Below, one piece after another: positions 24,892 to 32,765 of a stretch of DNA of 64,000 bases. Every line of letters begins with the position of its first letter. The stretch's first letter is position 1. The notes below the pieces were generated by a model. It made no database searches and had not been told where the DNA came from. It saw nothing but the letters and a program-made list of their open reading frames with translations. This stretch comes from Pseudomonas sp. C1C7. Lineage in GTDB: Bacteria; Pseudomonadota; Gammaproteobacteria; Pseudomonadales; Pseudomonadaceae. A program made the position numbers and the translations under genes. Where the stretch lies: assembly GCF_013359595.1 (NCBI RefSeq), contig NZ_JABFMP010000031.1, positions 19,443 through 83,442 of the forward strand. The letters run 5' to 3'.

Positions 24892-25296
24892 ATGCTCGAA
24901 TCCCAATGTTTATGCATCAACCTGCGTCGCGCCGCCCGTGGCGTCAGCAGGCATTACGATGGCGCTCTCGATGGCTTCGGGATCAACGTCGCGCAGTATT
25001 CTTTGCTGTGCAATCTGCAGCGCCTGGATCAGCCGAGCATTTCCACCCTGGCCGAGGCCATGGGTCTGGATCGCAGCACCCTGGGGCGCAATCTGCGGGT
25101 GCTGGAGGGCGAGGGGCTGGTGCAAATGGTGGAAGGCGAGGACATGCGCAACCGCATCGTCCAGCTGACCGACGCCGGGGCCGCACGCCTCAAGGCCGCT
25201 CTGCCAGCCTGGGAAGCGGCACAACAGCGACTGGCGGAGCGCCTTGGCGCGGAAAAACGCGAGCTGTTACTTAAGTTGCTGGACGAACTGGCATGA
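24892..25296 (+). CDS. MarR family transcriptional regulator
   Basis: This 134-residue winged-helix regulator shows the MarR core: VAQYSLLCNLQRLDQPSISTLAEAM, the recognition helix DRSTLGRNLRVLEGEGLV, and the wing VEGEDMRNRIVQLTDAG. Cys residues at positions 6 and 8 (SQCLCINLRR) could sense oxidants, but this is speculative. It is followed after 52 bases by an MFS gene, and similar operator-like sequences stand before both genes, suggesting that it represses the pair. Confidence 0.9.
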   Translation: MLESQCLCINLRRAARGVSRHYDGALDGFGINVAQYSLLCNLQRLDQPSISTLAEAMGLDRSTLGRNLRVLEGEGLVQMVEGEDMRNRIVQLTDAGAARLKAALPAWEAAQQRLAERLGAEKRELLLKLLDELA

Positions 25297-25318
25297 GGCC
25301 GGTTCGTTCGATATCAAG

Positions 25319-25332
25319 CGGGTATATACCCG
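25319..25332. promoter_or_regulatory. Perfect palindrome before the MFS gene, putative MarR operator
   Basis: CGGGTATATACCCG is a perfect 14-bp palindrome, 16 bases upstream of the MFS start codon. It matches the site before the MarR gene. Confidence 0.65.
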
Positions 25333-25348
25333 TGATCGGAGAACAACA

Positions 25349-26557
25349 ATGACATCGATGTGGCGTACATGCGGTTGGGTCCTGCTGGGGAGTGCGCTGA
25401 TCCTGGCGCTGTCCCTGGGGGTCAGACATGGTTTCGGCCTGTTCCTGGCGCCGATGAGTGCCGAGTTCGGCTGGGGCCGTGAGGTCTTCGCCTTTGCCAT
25501 CGCCCTGCAAAACCTGATCTGGGGCCTGGCGCAACCCTTCACCGGCGCGCTGGCCGACCGTTTCGGCGCGGCGAAAGTGGTGCTCATCGGTGGCGTGCTG
25601 TACGCCCTGGGCCTGATTTTCATGGGCATGTCCGATTCGGCGGTGACCCTGTCCCTGAGTGCCGGTCTGCTGATCGGTATCGGCCTGTCGGGCACCTCGT
25701 TCTCGGTGATCCTTGGCGTGGTGGGGCGCGCCGTGCCGCCGGAGAAACGCAGCATGGGCATGGGCATCGCCAGTGCCGCAGGTTCCTTCGGCCAGTTCGC
25801 CATGTTGCCCGGCACGCTGGGTTTGATCGGCTGGCTCGGCTGGTCTGCCGCGCTGCTGGCGCTGGGCCTGCTGGTGGCGCTGATCGTGCCGCTGGTGAGC
25901 ATGCTCAAGGACAAACCACTGCCGGCGATGGGGCATGAGCAAACGTTGTCCGAAGCCTTGCGCGAGGCCTGCTCCCATTCGGGGTTCTGGCTGTTGGCGT
26001 TCGGCTTTTTCGTCTGCGGTTTCCAGGTGGTGTTCATCGGTGTGCACCTGCCGTCGTACCTGGTGGATCAACACCTGCCGGCCAGCGTCGGTACAACCGT
26101 GCTGGCCCTGATCGGCCTGTTCAACATCTTCGGCACCTACACCGCGGGCTGGCTGGGCGGGCGCATGTCCAAGCCCAAGTTGCTCACCGGCCTGTATCTG
26201 CTGCGGGCAGTGGTGATCGCCCTGTTCCTGTGGGCGCCGGTGACGACGACCAGCGCCTACCTGTTCGGCATGGCCATGGGCTTCCTGTGGCTGTCGACGG
26301 TGCCCCTGACCAATGGCACCGTCGCGACCTTGTTCGGTGTACGAAATCTGTCCATGCTCGGGGGCATCGTGTTCCTGTTCCATCAGCTCGGCTCGTTCCT
26401 CGGCGGCTGGTTGGGCGGGGTGGTGTACGACCACACCGGGAGTTATGACTTGATCTGGCAGGTAGCAATTCTCTTGAGCCTGATGGCCGCCGCCCTGAAC
26501 TGGCCGGTGCGCGAGCGCCCGGTGGCGCGCCTGCAATCGCAGATGAGCGCGACATGA
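25349..26557 (+). CDS. MFS transporter
   Basis: This 402-residue protein has about 12 membrane helices and belongs to the major facilitator superfamily, probably the oxalate/formate or monocarboxylate branch (GVRHGFGLFLAPMSAEFGWGRE at the N-terminus is typical in pieces). The A-like motif GALADRFGAAKVV lies between helices 2 and 3. The start has CGGAGA six bases upstream. It is probably repressed by the adjacent MarR protein through the palindrome in its leader. Substrate is unknown. Confidence 0.88.
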   Translation: MTSMWRTCGWVLLGSALILALSLGVRHGFGLFLAPMSAEFGWGREVFAFAIALQNLIWGLAQPFTGALADRFGAAKVVLIGGVLYALGLIFMGMSDSAVTLSLSAGLLIGIGLSGTSFSVILGVVGRAVPPEKRSMGMGIASAAGSFGQFAMLPGTLGLIGWLGWSAALLALGLLVALIVPLVSMLKDKPLPAMGHEQTLSEALREACSHSGFWLLAFGFFVCGFQVVFIGVHLPSYLVDQHLPASVGTTVLALIGLFNIFGTYTAGWLGGRMSKPKLLTGLYLLRAVVIALFLWAPVTTTSAYLFGMAMGFLWLSTVPLTNGTVATLFGVRNLSMLGGIVFLFHQLGSFLGGWLGGVVYDHTGSYDLIWQVAILLSLMAAALNWPVRERPVARLQSQMSAT

Positions 26558-26679
26558 ACCGACTCTGGCCACGTATCACCGTCCTGGCGATCTGCGCCCT
26601 GCTGCTGGCCCTGGCGTGGTGGGGCTGGCATCAGGGCGGGCTGGCGTTGATGCAGTTGGGCATGAGTATTTGCCAGTGA
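26554..26679 (+). CDS. Small single-span membrane protein, 41 residues
   Basis: The ATG overlaps the MFS stop (ATGA) and the frame runs 41 codons to TGA. The product is one hydrophobic helix (ITVLAICALLLALAWWGW) preceded by a basic MNRLWPR and followed by a short tail with a Cys (MSICQ). The overlap and the signal-anchor pattern argue for a real gene co-translated with the transporter. It could be a small accessory subunit. I know no named family for it. Confidence 0.6.
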   Translation: MNRLWPRITVLAICALLLALAWWGWHQGGLALMQLGMSICQ

Positions 26680-26733
26680 AGCGTGGGGACGAGTAACGTC
26701 GTCCCTGACGATTCCTTACAAGGAAGCACCGAT

Positions 26734-27285
26734 ATGCAGATGCGCTGGTTGGCTGTTCCCGCGTTACTGGTGGCGTTTACCGGACTGGCTCAGGCGCAAG
26801 AGTGCCCGGCATTGCTTCAGGGCTCCTTGCCCAAGTTGCGCGCCAATGAATCCATCGACTTGTGCCAGCGCTTTGCCGGCAAGCCGCTGGTGGTGGTCAA
26901 TACCGCCAGCTTCTGTGGTTTTGCACCGCAGTTCAAAAGCCTCGAGGCGTTGAATCAACGCTTCAAAGGGGAGGGGTTGGAGGTGATTGGTGTGCCGTCC
27001 AACGACTTCAAGCAGGAGTCCAAGGACGGTGCCGAGACGGCCAAGGTCTGCTACGTGAACTACGGAGTGACCTTCACCATGACCGATCCGCAGAAAGTCC
27101 GCGGCAGCGATGCGACGCACCTGTTCAAGGTGCTGGCCGAGCAGAGCAGCGCGCCGAAGTGGAATTTCTACAAGTACGTGGTGGATCGGCAGGGCAAGGT
27201 GATCGCCAATTTCTCCAGCCTGACCAAGCCGGATGATCCGCAGTTCATTGCGGCTGTGGAGAAAGCCCTGGCCTCCAAGCCATAA
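26734..27285 (+). CDS. Glutathione peroxidase family protein, exported
   Basis: This 183-residue protein has a signal peptide (LAVPALLVAFTGLAQA) and a thioredoxin-like glutathione peroxidase domain. The peroxidatic Cys is in VVNTASFCGFAPQF, and the Trp-Asn-Phe motif is in APKWNFYKYVV. The usual FPCNQF segment with the catalytic Gln is replaced here by VPSNDFKQES, so Asp stands where Gln is expected. It is predicted to be periplasmic, and may use a thiol other than glutathione. The start is set by AAGGA nine bases upstream. Confidence 0.88.
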   Translation: MQMRWLAVPALLVAFTGLAQAQECPALLQGSLPKLRANESIDLCQRFAGKPLVVVNTASFCGFAPQFKSLEALNQRFKGEGLEVIGVPSNDFKQESKDGAETAKVCYVNYGVTFTMTDPQKVRGSDATHLFKVLAEQSSAPKWNFYKYVVDRQGKVIANFSSLTKPDDPQFIAAVEKALASKP

Positions 27286-27292
27286 CCCTGAC

Positions 27293-27397
27293 CCTGTAGG
27301 AGCGAGCTTGCTCGCGATGGACTGCAGAACACCGAGGGGTATCAGGTTGCCAGCGTTATCGTTGACGTCCATCGCGAGTGAACTCGCTCCTGCAGGA
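27293..27397. repeat. REPIN after the glutathione peroxidase gene
   Basis: The same type as the element after cobS: CCTGTAGGAGCGAGCTTGCTCG at one end, and GAACTCGCTCCTGCAGG at the other with two mismatches. Its centre shares several blocks with the 24.7 kb copy. Confidence 0.88.
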
Positions 27398-27401
27398 AAT
27401 G

Positions 27402-27438
27402 AAAAAGCCCCGGCTCTTTGGTGAGCCGGGGCTTTTTT
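27402..27438. terminator. Bidirectional intrinsic terminator
   Basis: AAAAAGCCCCGGCT-CTTTGGTG-AGCCGGGGCTTTTTT is a perfect 14-bp stem with A and T runs on the two sides. It serves the convergent glutathione peroxidase and FadL-type genes. Confidence 0.92.
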
Positions 27439-27475
27439 GATTCAACTGGCGAGCGCTTCACGCTCGCCCGGTTCA

Positions 27476-28747
27476 TCAGAAGCGGTAGGTCGCACCGATA
27501 CCGAAACCGTTCGCCCAGTTTTCATACTTGGCGCTGTAGGCCTGACGGCCATTGTTGTTGTTCACGTGAACGTCCTCTTCCTTCAGGTAGGAGTACGCCA
27601 CGTCGATGGTCAGGTCGTCGGTCGGGCTCCAGCCGGCACCCAGGCTGAACACGGTGCGGTCGCCAGTCGGGATACGTGGGGAGCGGTTCTGGTTGTTGGC
27701 CGGCGACTGGTCGACGGACAGACCGGTACGCAGTACCCACTGCTTGTTCAGCTGGTAGGAAGCACCGATGGCGTGCGCCCAGGTGTCGTGCCAGTTCTGC
27801 TCTTCGGTGATGGTGCCGAAGCCACGGGCGGCCAGGGCTGCCGGTACGCCTTCGTTCTCGACGGAAATCTCTTTCAGGCGGCTCCAGCGAGTCCAGGTGC
27901 TGCCTGCGTACAGGGTCCACTGGTCGTTCAGCTGGTGAGTCACGGAGAAGTCGACCGACTCAGGCGTGGTGATGTCCAGGGAAGCGTCGAACTTCTGGCT
28001 CGGATTCTGACCCAGTGCGGCGAGCAGGCCGTAGTTGACCTTGGTATCACCCTCGAGCTTGTACTTCACTTTCGAGTGATAGGTCAGGCCGAGGCGAGTG
28101 CTTTCCAGCGCCTGGATCATGATGCCGATGTTGTAACCGACAGCGGTGTCGTCACCCTTGATCTTGACGTTGCCGTCCGGCGCCAGCGGGTTCAGCGACA
28201 GGTTCGATTCCAGTTTGCCGTCGATACGGTTGATGGTCGGACCGAAGCCGATCGACACCTTGTCGTTGAACGCGTAGCTGACGGTTGGCTGCAGGGTCAC
28301 GACCTGCACTTCGCTCTTGCTGCCGAAGTAACGGCCGGCAAAGCCGTTCTCGTAGTCGGTCACCAGGCCGAACGGTGCGTACACACCGAAGCCGAATGCC
28401 CATTGATCATCGATTGGCTTGACGTAGTAGCCCATCGGCACGCCCATGAACGGAACCATGTCACCTTTGTTGGTGCCGCCGTTCGGACGGGAGCTGGCAT
28501 CGCTGATGTCAGTGTGTGCGTCGATGAATGCAGCGCCGCCAGTCACTTGTTCGCGTTTCAGGCGAGCCATGCCGGCAGGGTTGCCAAATACGGTGGATGC
28601 ATCGTCGGCAGAAGAGGAGCGCCCCGCAAAGCCGGTCCCCATACCGCTGATGCTTTGTTCGTTGAGGGCGAAGCCGCTTGCGAAAATCTGAGCAGAGGCC
28701 ATGGCGACAGCCAGGCTAATGGTGGTTTTGAGCATTACTTTTTTCAT
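27476..28747 (-). CDS. FadL/OmpP1 family outer-membrane transporter
   Basis: This 423-residue beta-barrel protein belongs to the long-chain fatty acid transporter family. The signal peptide (LAVAMASAQIFAS) is followed by the hatch region GFALNEQSISGMGTGFAG and the NPAGM motif typical of FadL. The C-terminus ends in Phe (GATYRF), the usual signal for outer-membrane insertion. It would move long-chain fatty acids or other hydrophobic compounds across the outer membrane. It is monocistronic with a strong shared terminator. Confidence 0.92.
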   Translation of the reverse strand: MKKVMLKTTISLAVAMASAQIFASGFALNEQSISGMGTGFAGRSSSADDASTVFGNPAGMARLKREQVTGGAAFIDAHTDISDASSRPNGGTNKGDMVPFMGVPMGYYVKPIDDQWAFGFGVYAPFGLVTDYENGFAGRYFGSKSEVQVVTLQPTVSYAFNDKVSIGFGPTINRIDGKLESNLSLNPLAPDGNVKIKGDDTAVGYNIGIMIQALESTRLGLTYHSKVKYKLEGDTKVNYGLLAALGQNPSQKFDASLDITTPESVDFSVTHQLNDQWTLYAGSTWTRWSRLKEISVENEGVPAALAARGFGTITEEQNWHDTWAHAIGASYQLNKQWVLRTGLSVDQSPANNQNRSPRIPTGDRTVFSLGAGWSPTDDLTIDVAYSYLKEEDVHVNNNNGRQAYSAKYENWANGFGIGATYRF

Positions 28748-28894
28748 TATTAGAACTCCTGGTGATCACCGGGGCGAAAATTACCAACATTTTCGTCCCG
28801 GCGCTATAGGCCGAATCGCTTGATTTAGAGCGGTTTTGTAGGACAATCCGACCAGATTCGACGCCCGATATGCGATCTTTGGATCCAGATCCGA

Positions 28895-29377
28895 TCAGCA
28901 GGCTACCTGATTCAACGGTGAAACACAGGCCTGCCATGCGTCGGTAAAGTCTTTGAGGCGTCCTTGGGGCTGGAAGGTCTGGCGCCAGATGCGAGCCATT
29001 CCCAACAGATCATCGGCTTCGGGGAGAGGAGTTTTCTGTTCTTCGACCAGCAGCCAGGCGATGGCTGTGGCGTAACGCAGGTTGACGGTCAATTCCAGGT
29101 GCGGGCCAGTGAGGAAGGCGTGTTGGCTGGCCAGGCCACGGACCAGGCTGGCGCGCTCGGGATCGAGCGCCAGGTAATGGTCCCAGAGTGCTTGATGGCG
29201 CAGTTCGGCGATGCGGTACAGGCCGTGTCCACGGCGGTCGTGCAACGCTGAACCCAGGGCCGACTGGCTGGCGGCGATCCCCAACAGCAGGGATTCGGCG
29301 GTTGCGCTATGGCGTCCGAGGTAGATCAAGGTCGGACGGATCACATAGCGGCACAGTTCGCTGGCAGCGATACCCAT
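28895..29377 (-). CDS. Conserved protein of unknown function
   Basis: This 160-residue protein is predicted mostly helical, with no signal peptide. I recognise no named domain. The N-terminal half (SELCRYVIRPTLIYLGRHS, then LHDRRGHGLYRIAELRHQAL) and the GMARIWRQTF region look well structured. The ATG is preceded by a weak purine stretch. It is adjacent to a FadL gene, but the spacer (147 bases) and lack of overlap do not show an operon. The same neighbour order is known in other Pseudomonas. Confidence 0.75.
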   Translation of the reverse strand: MGIAASELCRYVIRPTLIYLGRHSATAESLLLGIAASQSALGSALHDRRGHGLYRIAELRHQALWDHYLALDPERASLVRGLASQHAFLTGPHLELTVNLRYATAIAWLLVEEQKTPLPEADDLLGMARIWRQTFQPQGRLKDFTDAWQACVSPLNQVAC

Positions 29378-29601
29378 AAAACCCTCGAAACAGGAATTGG
29401 TCGGCGAGGCCTGAACGGGGGAGCTTAGCAGCAGTGGATCGACTCAGGCTCGCCGCAAGCGGCTCAGGCCGCTTGAGTTGAAGTGTAGTGTCATATTCAG
29501 TGCGTAAAGGCCTGTTTTTAAAATATTTCCAGCTTCCAGTTATAACCGTTATATCCCTTGGTGCTTAACCCCGGACGGCAAAACGGGAAATCCCAGGCAA
29601 C

Positions 29602-29629
29602 AAAAAGCCCCGCTTTTGGGGCGGGGCCT
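29602..29629 (-). terminator. Intrinsic terminator after the 76-residue gene
   Basis: On the minus strand a GCCCCGC-CCCAAAA-GCGGGGC hairpin is followed by five T. It lies 25 bases after the stop of the small gene. Confidence 0.87.
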
Positions 29630-29653
29630 TGATGTTTCAGCCTTGCTGGCGAT

Positions 29654-29884
29654 TCAGGCGACCAGGGCCTGACGGGTACGCTCGATCACGGCCTGCAGCG
29701 GTTCGGCGCTGGAGTATTGATCGGGGTACAGGCGTTCGCTGTGACGGGCGATGCCGTGTTCGTTCACCAGGGTGAAGCTGAAACAGCCTTTGCGAGCGGC
29801 CATGATCAGGCAGTTCATCGGTGCAAAAGCGTTGGTCAGGGTGCGGATGGCATCCTCGGTATGGATTTGAGCAGACATAGTCAT
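29654..29884 (-). CDS. Small conserved protein, 76 residues
   Basis: This soluble 76-residue protein has no signal or named domain that I recognise. Visible features are TLTNAFAPMNCLIMAARKGCFSFTL with two Cys and a C-terminal amphipathic helix (AVIERTRQALVA). AGGA stands five bases before the chosen ATG, and a second ATG lies two codons later. A strong terminator supports that it is expressed. The longer open frame to 30055 has no ribosome binding site. Confidence 0.68.
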   Translation of the reverse strand: MTMSAQIHTEDAIRTLTNAFAPMNCLIMAARKGCFSFTLVNEHGIARHSERLYPDQYSSAEPLQAVIERTRQALVA

Positions 29885-30863
29885 GGTGTTCCTACAAGCG
29901 ACACGGATAAGAGCCGTGCAAAATAAAAACGTTCCAGTAACGTCGGCCACCATTGGTCGAACGAAGAACCCGACTGGAACAAAGCAGCCAGTTTGAAGCG
30001 CTATGAATTGGCGCGCTTGGGCTGGCAGGTAGGTACTTAGGAGGGCAGGCAACACATCGAGGGCAAAGGTTCTGGGCCCGGGGTGAAGATCCTGATCAAT
30101 TTGCAGGTTGGTTCGGTCAGAGTAAGCAGGCTGGCAACACCCTTTGCATTCGATTCAAAGGCTGCACTTGCGAAGATTTACCTGGAAACCATCGAGGTGG
30201 TCGATCCCGCTTTTTCGGTGCAAGGCTTCCTGTGAAGAAGGCTTACCGGGGGGATTTGTTCGACCGGAATTGATTTTCAGCTTGGTACTAACGGCGCGCA
30301 TACTACCGGTTTGTATTGGGGAAGGGAAGTGTGCTAGCCAAAAAAGCTGACCCTTGGATTTGTTTTGCGCCGTGGGACGAATCGAGGGGCACAGCCAGCA
30401 CGCCCTCAAATGGCTCACTATCCGACCGGCGGTATCGCTGATTCAAGCATTCGCAGCGGCCTGGAACGCGGGTTTGCCCGGGGTTATCCCCAGGAAAAAT
30501 CCGAAAATGCGTTGAAAAAGTGCAGCGATATAACCGTCGCGAAGGTACTTGTGCACATTATTTGCGCGGTCTGTCACACCTCTGTCATCCAGCCTTCAAG
30601 CGCGGTGGGTGCCTGTAACCAAAATTTAAGTCAATGAAAAATAGCGCTTTTTTTAACTGGTGAAAAAATCGTCAGTTTGAGCGCAGGCCCCATTCCACAG
30701 GGCTTTGCGGGACTTCAGGGGCGGTTGTCCACTGAGTTATCCACAGCTTCTGTGGATTGTCCCGAGCGCTTGCTCTAGCACGGGCGTGCCGGGAATTTTT
30801 CACCTTTACCTGTAAGAAAAAAAGAGTAGAGTGGCGCGCCCTGCGATTTGCTCACAGTGCTTT
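29885..30863. other. 979-base stretch without a convincing gene
   Basis: The base composition drops in parts (for example AAAATTTAAGTCAATGAAAA near 30.62 kb). Open frames of 60-90 codons exist on both strands but begin at poor starts without ribosome binding sites and have unlike-protein composition. A DnaA-box-like pair (TTATCCACA at 30737-30745 and TGTGGATTG at 30751-30759) lies near the right end. I cannot assign the rest. An unannotated RNA is possible. Confidence 0.5.
30737..30759. promoter_or_regulatory. DnaA-box-like inverted pair
   Basis: TTATCCACA is a perfect DnaA box. An inverted partner TGTGGATTG, with two mismatches from the consensus complement, lies five bases away. It is about 105 bases upstream of the Sel1-like gene. 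Confidence 0.5.
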
Positions 30864-31187
30864 ATGAAGTTTCGTACATCTTCTGCATCCACCCCCTCAA
30901 AAAGTTCCCCTGTCGCCCCCACCAAACGCTTTTCGATGCGCGTCGCGGAGTGGCTGTTGGACAGCCCGCGCCTGGGGGAAAACACCAGCGTCAAACACAT
31001 TGCCGGTCGATTGCTCAAGCAACCGGCCCGTGAAGGCGTGGTGGCGGCACAAAGCCGCCTCGGCCAGTTGATGTGCCGCGAGTGCGGCAACGCCCGGGAC
31101 CGCCGGATCGGCCAGGACCTGCTGCGCCAGGCCGCGCGGGCAGGGGACCAGCGTGCACAACAGGAACTGGGCCGGATCGAAGACTGA
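30864..31187 (+). CDS. Sel1-like repeat protein, small
   Basis: This 107-residue basic protein ends in a Sel1-type helical pair (RRIGQDLLRQAARAGDQRAQQELGRIE), with an earlier related unit (AREGVVAAQSRLGQLMCREC). Sel1 units are TPR-like scaffolds for protein contacts. The N-terminus is Ser/Thr/Pro-rich and probably disordered. The start is uncertain because no good ribosome binding site is visible; an ATG frame from 30831 is an alternative. rmuC follows 76 bases later in the same direction. Confidence 0.68.
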   Translation: MKFRTSSASTPSKSSPVAPTKRFSMRVAEWLLDSPRLGENTSVKHIAGRLLKQPAREGVVAAQSRLGQLMCRECGNARDRRIGQDLLRQAARAGDQRAQQELGRIED

Positions 31188-31263
31188 GCAGTGCAAGGCT
31201 GAGCTGTCAAAGAACCAGCGCCTTGGTTAACCTTCAGGCTTTATTTCAATTGCAGGAATGGCT

Positions 31264-32742
31264 ATGGCTATGGACTTGACCAGCGTATTGCTCGGTCTGG
31301 CGGGCGCGGCGCTGCCGTTACTGATGCTGGCCTGGCAACTTCAGCGCAAGACCGGCACGGCGCAGGCCGAGGTGGCGCTGCTGGAGGAGCGGCTGGCCAT
31401 GGCGCAAATGGCGCAGGATGGCCTGAACGCACAGCTCGAAGCCGGCCGCGACGAAATCGCCGATCTGGGTCAGGCCAACGCCGCCAAGCAGGCGGATCTT
31501 GCCGCCATGCGCCGCGAAGTCGAGTTGCTGCAGATCGAGCGCGACGACGCCCGCGATGCCTCCCACGCCTGGAACATCGAACGGGCCGGCAAAGACGCCG
31601 AATTGCGCCGCCTGGACGCCCAGGCCGCTTCGCTCAAGGCGGAACTGCGCGAACAGCAGGACAGCCATCAGCAACGCCTCAACGACCTGCAGGGCTCGCG
31701 CGACGAGTTGCGGGCGCAGTTTGCCGAGCTGGCGGGGAAAATCTTCGACGAGCGCGAGCAGCGTTTTGCCGAAACCAGCCAGCAGCGCCTGGGGCAATTG
31801 CTCGATCCGTTGAAGGAACGCATCCAGTCTTTCGAAAAGCGCGTCGAGGAAAGTTATCAGGCCGAAGCCCGGGAGCGTTTCTCGCTGGCCAAGGAGCTGG
31901 AGCGCCTGCAGCAGCTCAACCTGCGCCTGAGTGATGAAGCCACCAACCTGACCCGTGCGCTCAAGGGCCAGAAGACCCAGGGCAACTGGGGCGAACTGAT
32001 TCTGGAGCGGGTGCTTGAGCATGCCGGCCTGGAAAAGGGCCGCGAGTATCAGACCCAGGTCAACCTCAAGGGCCCGGATGGCGAGCGCTTCCAGCCGGAC
32101 GTGATCATTTACCTGCCCGGCGACAAGCAGGTGGTGGTCGATTCCAAGGTCAGTCTCACGGCCTATCAGCAGTACGTGGCGGCCGACGACGAAGGCATCC
32201 GCCAGATCGCCATCAAGCAGCACGTGCTGTCCCTGCGCAGCCACGTCAAAGGTTTGGCCGGCAAGGATTACAAGCGACTCGACGGTTTGCACAGCCTGGA
32301 TTTCGTCCTGCTGTTCGTGCCGATCGAAGCGGCATTTTCCGCCGCGTTGCAGGCCGAGCCGACGCTGTTCCAGGAGGCCTTCGACCGCAACATTGTGATC
32401 GTCAGCCCGACCACCTTGCTGGCGACCCTGCGGGTGATCGACAGCCTGTGGAAGCAGGAGCGACAAAGCCAGAACGCCCGGGAAATCGCCGAGCGCGCCG
32501 GGTGGCTGTACGACAAGTTCGTGTTGTTCATTCAGGATCTGGACGAAGTCGGCAATCGCCTGCAGCAGCTGGATAAAGCCTACAGCGCGGCGCGCAACAA
32601 GCTGACAGAAGGGCGGGGCAATCTGGTCAGTCGCAGCGAGCAGCTCAAGTTGCTGGGGGCGCGAGCGAGCAAGAGTTTGCCGGCGGATTTGCTGGAGCGG
32701 GCGATGACCGACGTCGACGGGCTGGTCGAGTTACCGGAGTAA
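31264..32742 (+). CDS. rmuC: DNA recombination protein RmuC
   Basis: This 492-residue protein has one N-terminal membrane anchor (LGLAGAALPLLMLAWQL), then a long coiled coil (about residues 30-210) rich in Glu, Ala and Gln, and a C-terminal RmuC domain. The domain is of the PD-(D/E)XK nuclease fold and shows GNWGELILERVLE, FQPDVIIYLPG, and VVVDSKVSLTAYQQY. RmuC limits inversions at short repeats. AGGA at 31254 spaces best (six bases) to the ATG at 31264, though an ATG at 31258 is in frame. Confidence 0.94.
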   Translation: MAMDLTSVLLGLAGAALPLLMLAWQLQRKTGTAQAEVALLEERLAMAQMAQDGLNAQLEAGRDEIADLGQANAAKQADLAAMRREVELLQIERDDARDASHAWNIERAGKDAELRRLDAQAASLKAELREQQDSHQQRLNDLQGSRDELRAQFAELAGKIFDEREQRFAETSQQRLGQLLDPLKERIQSFEKRVEESYQAEARERFSLAKELERLQQLNLRLSDEATNLTRALKGQKTQGNWGELILERVLEHAGLEKGREYQTQVNLKGPDGERFQPDVIIYLPGDKQVVVDSKVSLTAYQQYVAADDEGIRQIAIKQHVLSLRSHVKGLAGKDYKRLDGLHSLDFVLLFVPIEAAFSAALQAEPTLFQEAFDRNIVIVSPTTLLATLRVIDSLWKQERQSQNAREIAERAGWLYDKFVLFIQDLDEVGNRLQQLDKAYSAARNKLTEGRGNLVSRSEQLKLLGARASKSLPADLLERAMTDVDGLVELPE

Positions 32743-32765
32743 CACGTGCCTCTGTAGGAGGTCGG

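Noticed and set aside
30155..30637. Short frames on both strands in the 30 kb gap
   Set aside because: Non-standard starts without ribosome binding sites, and translations unlike proteins.
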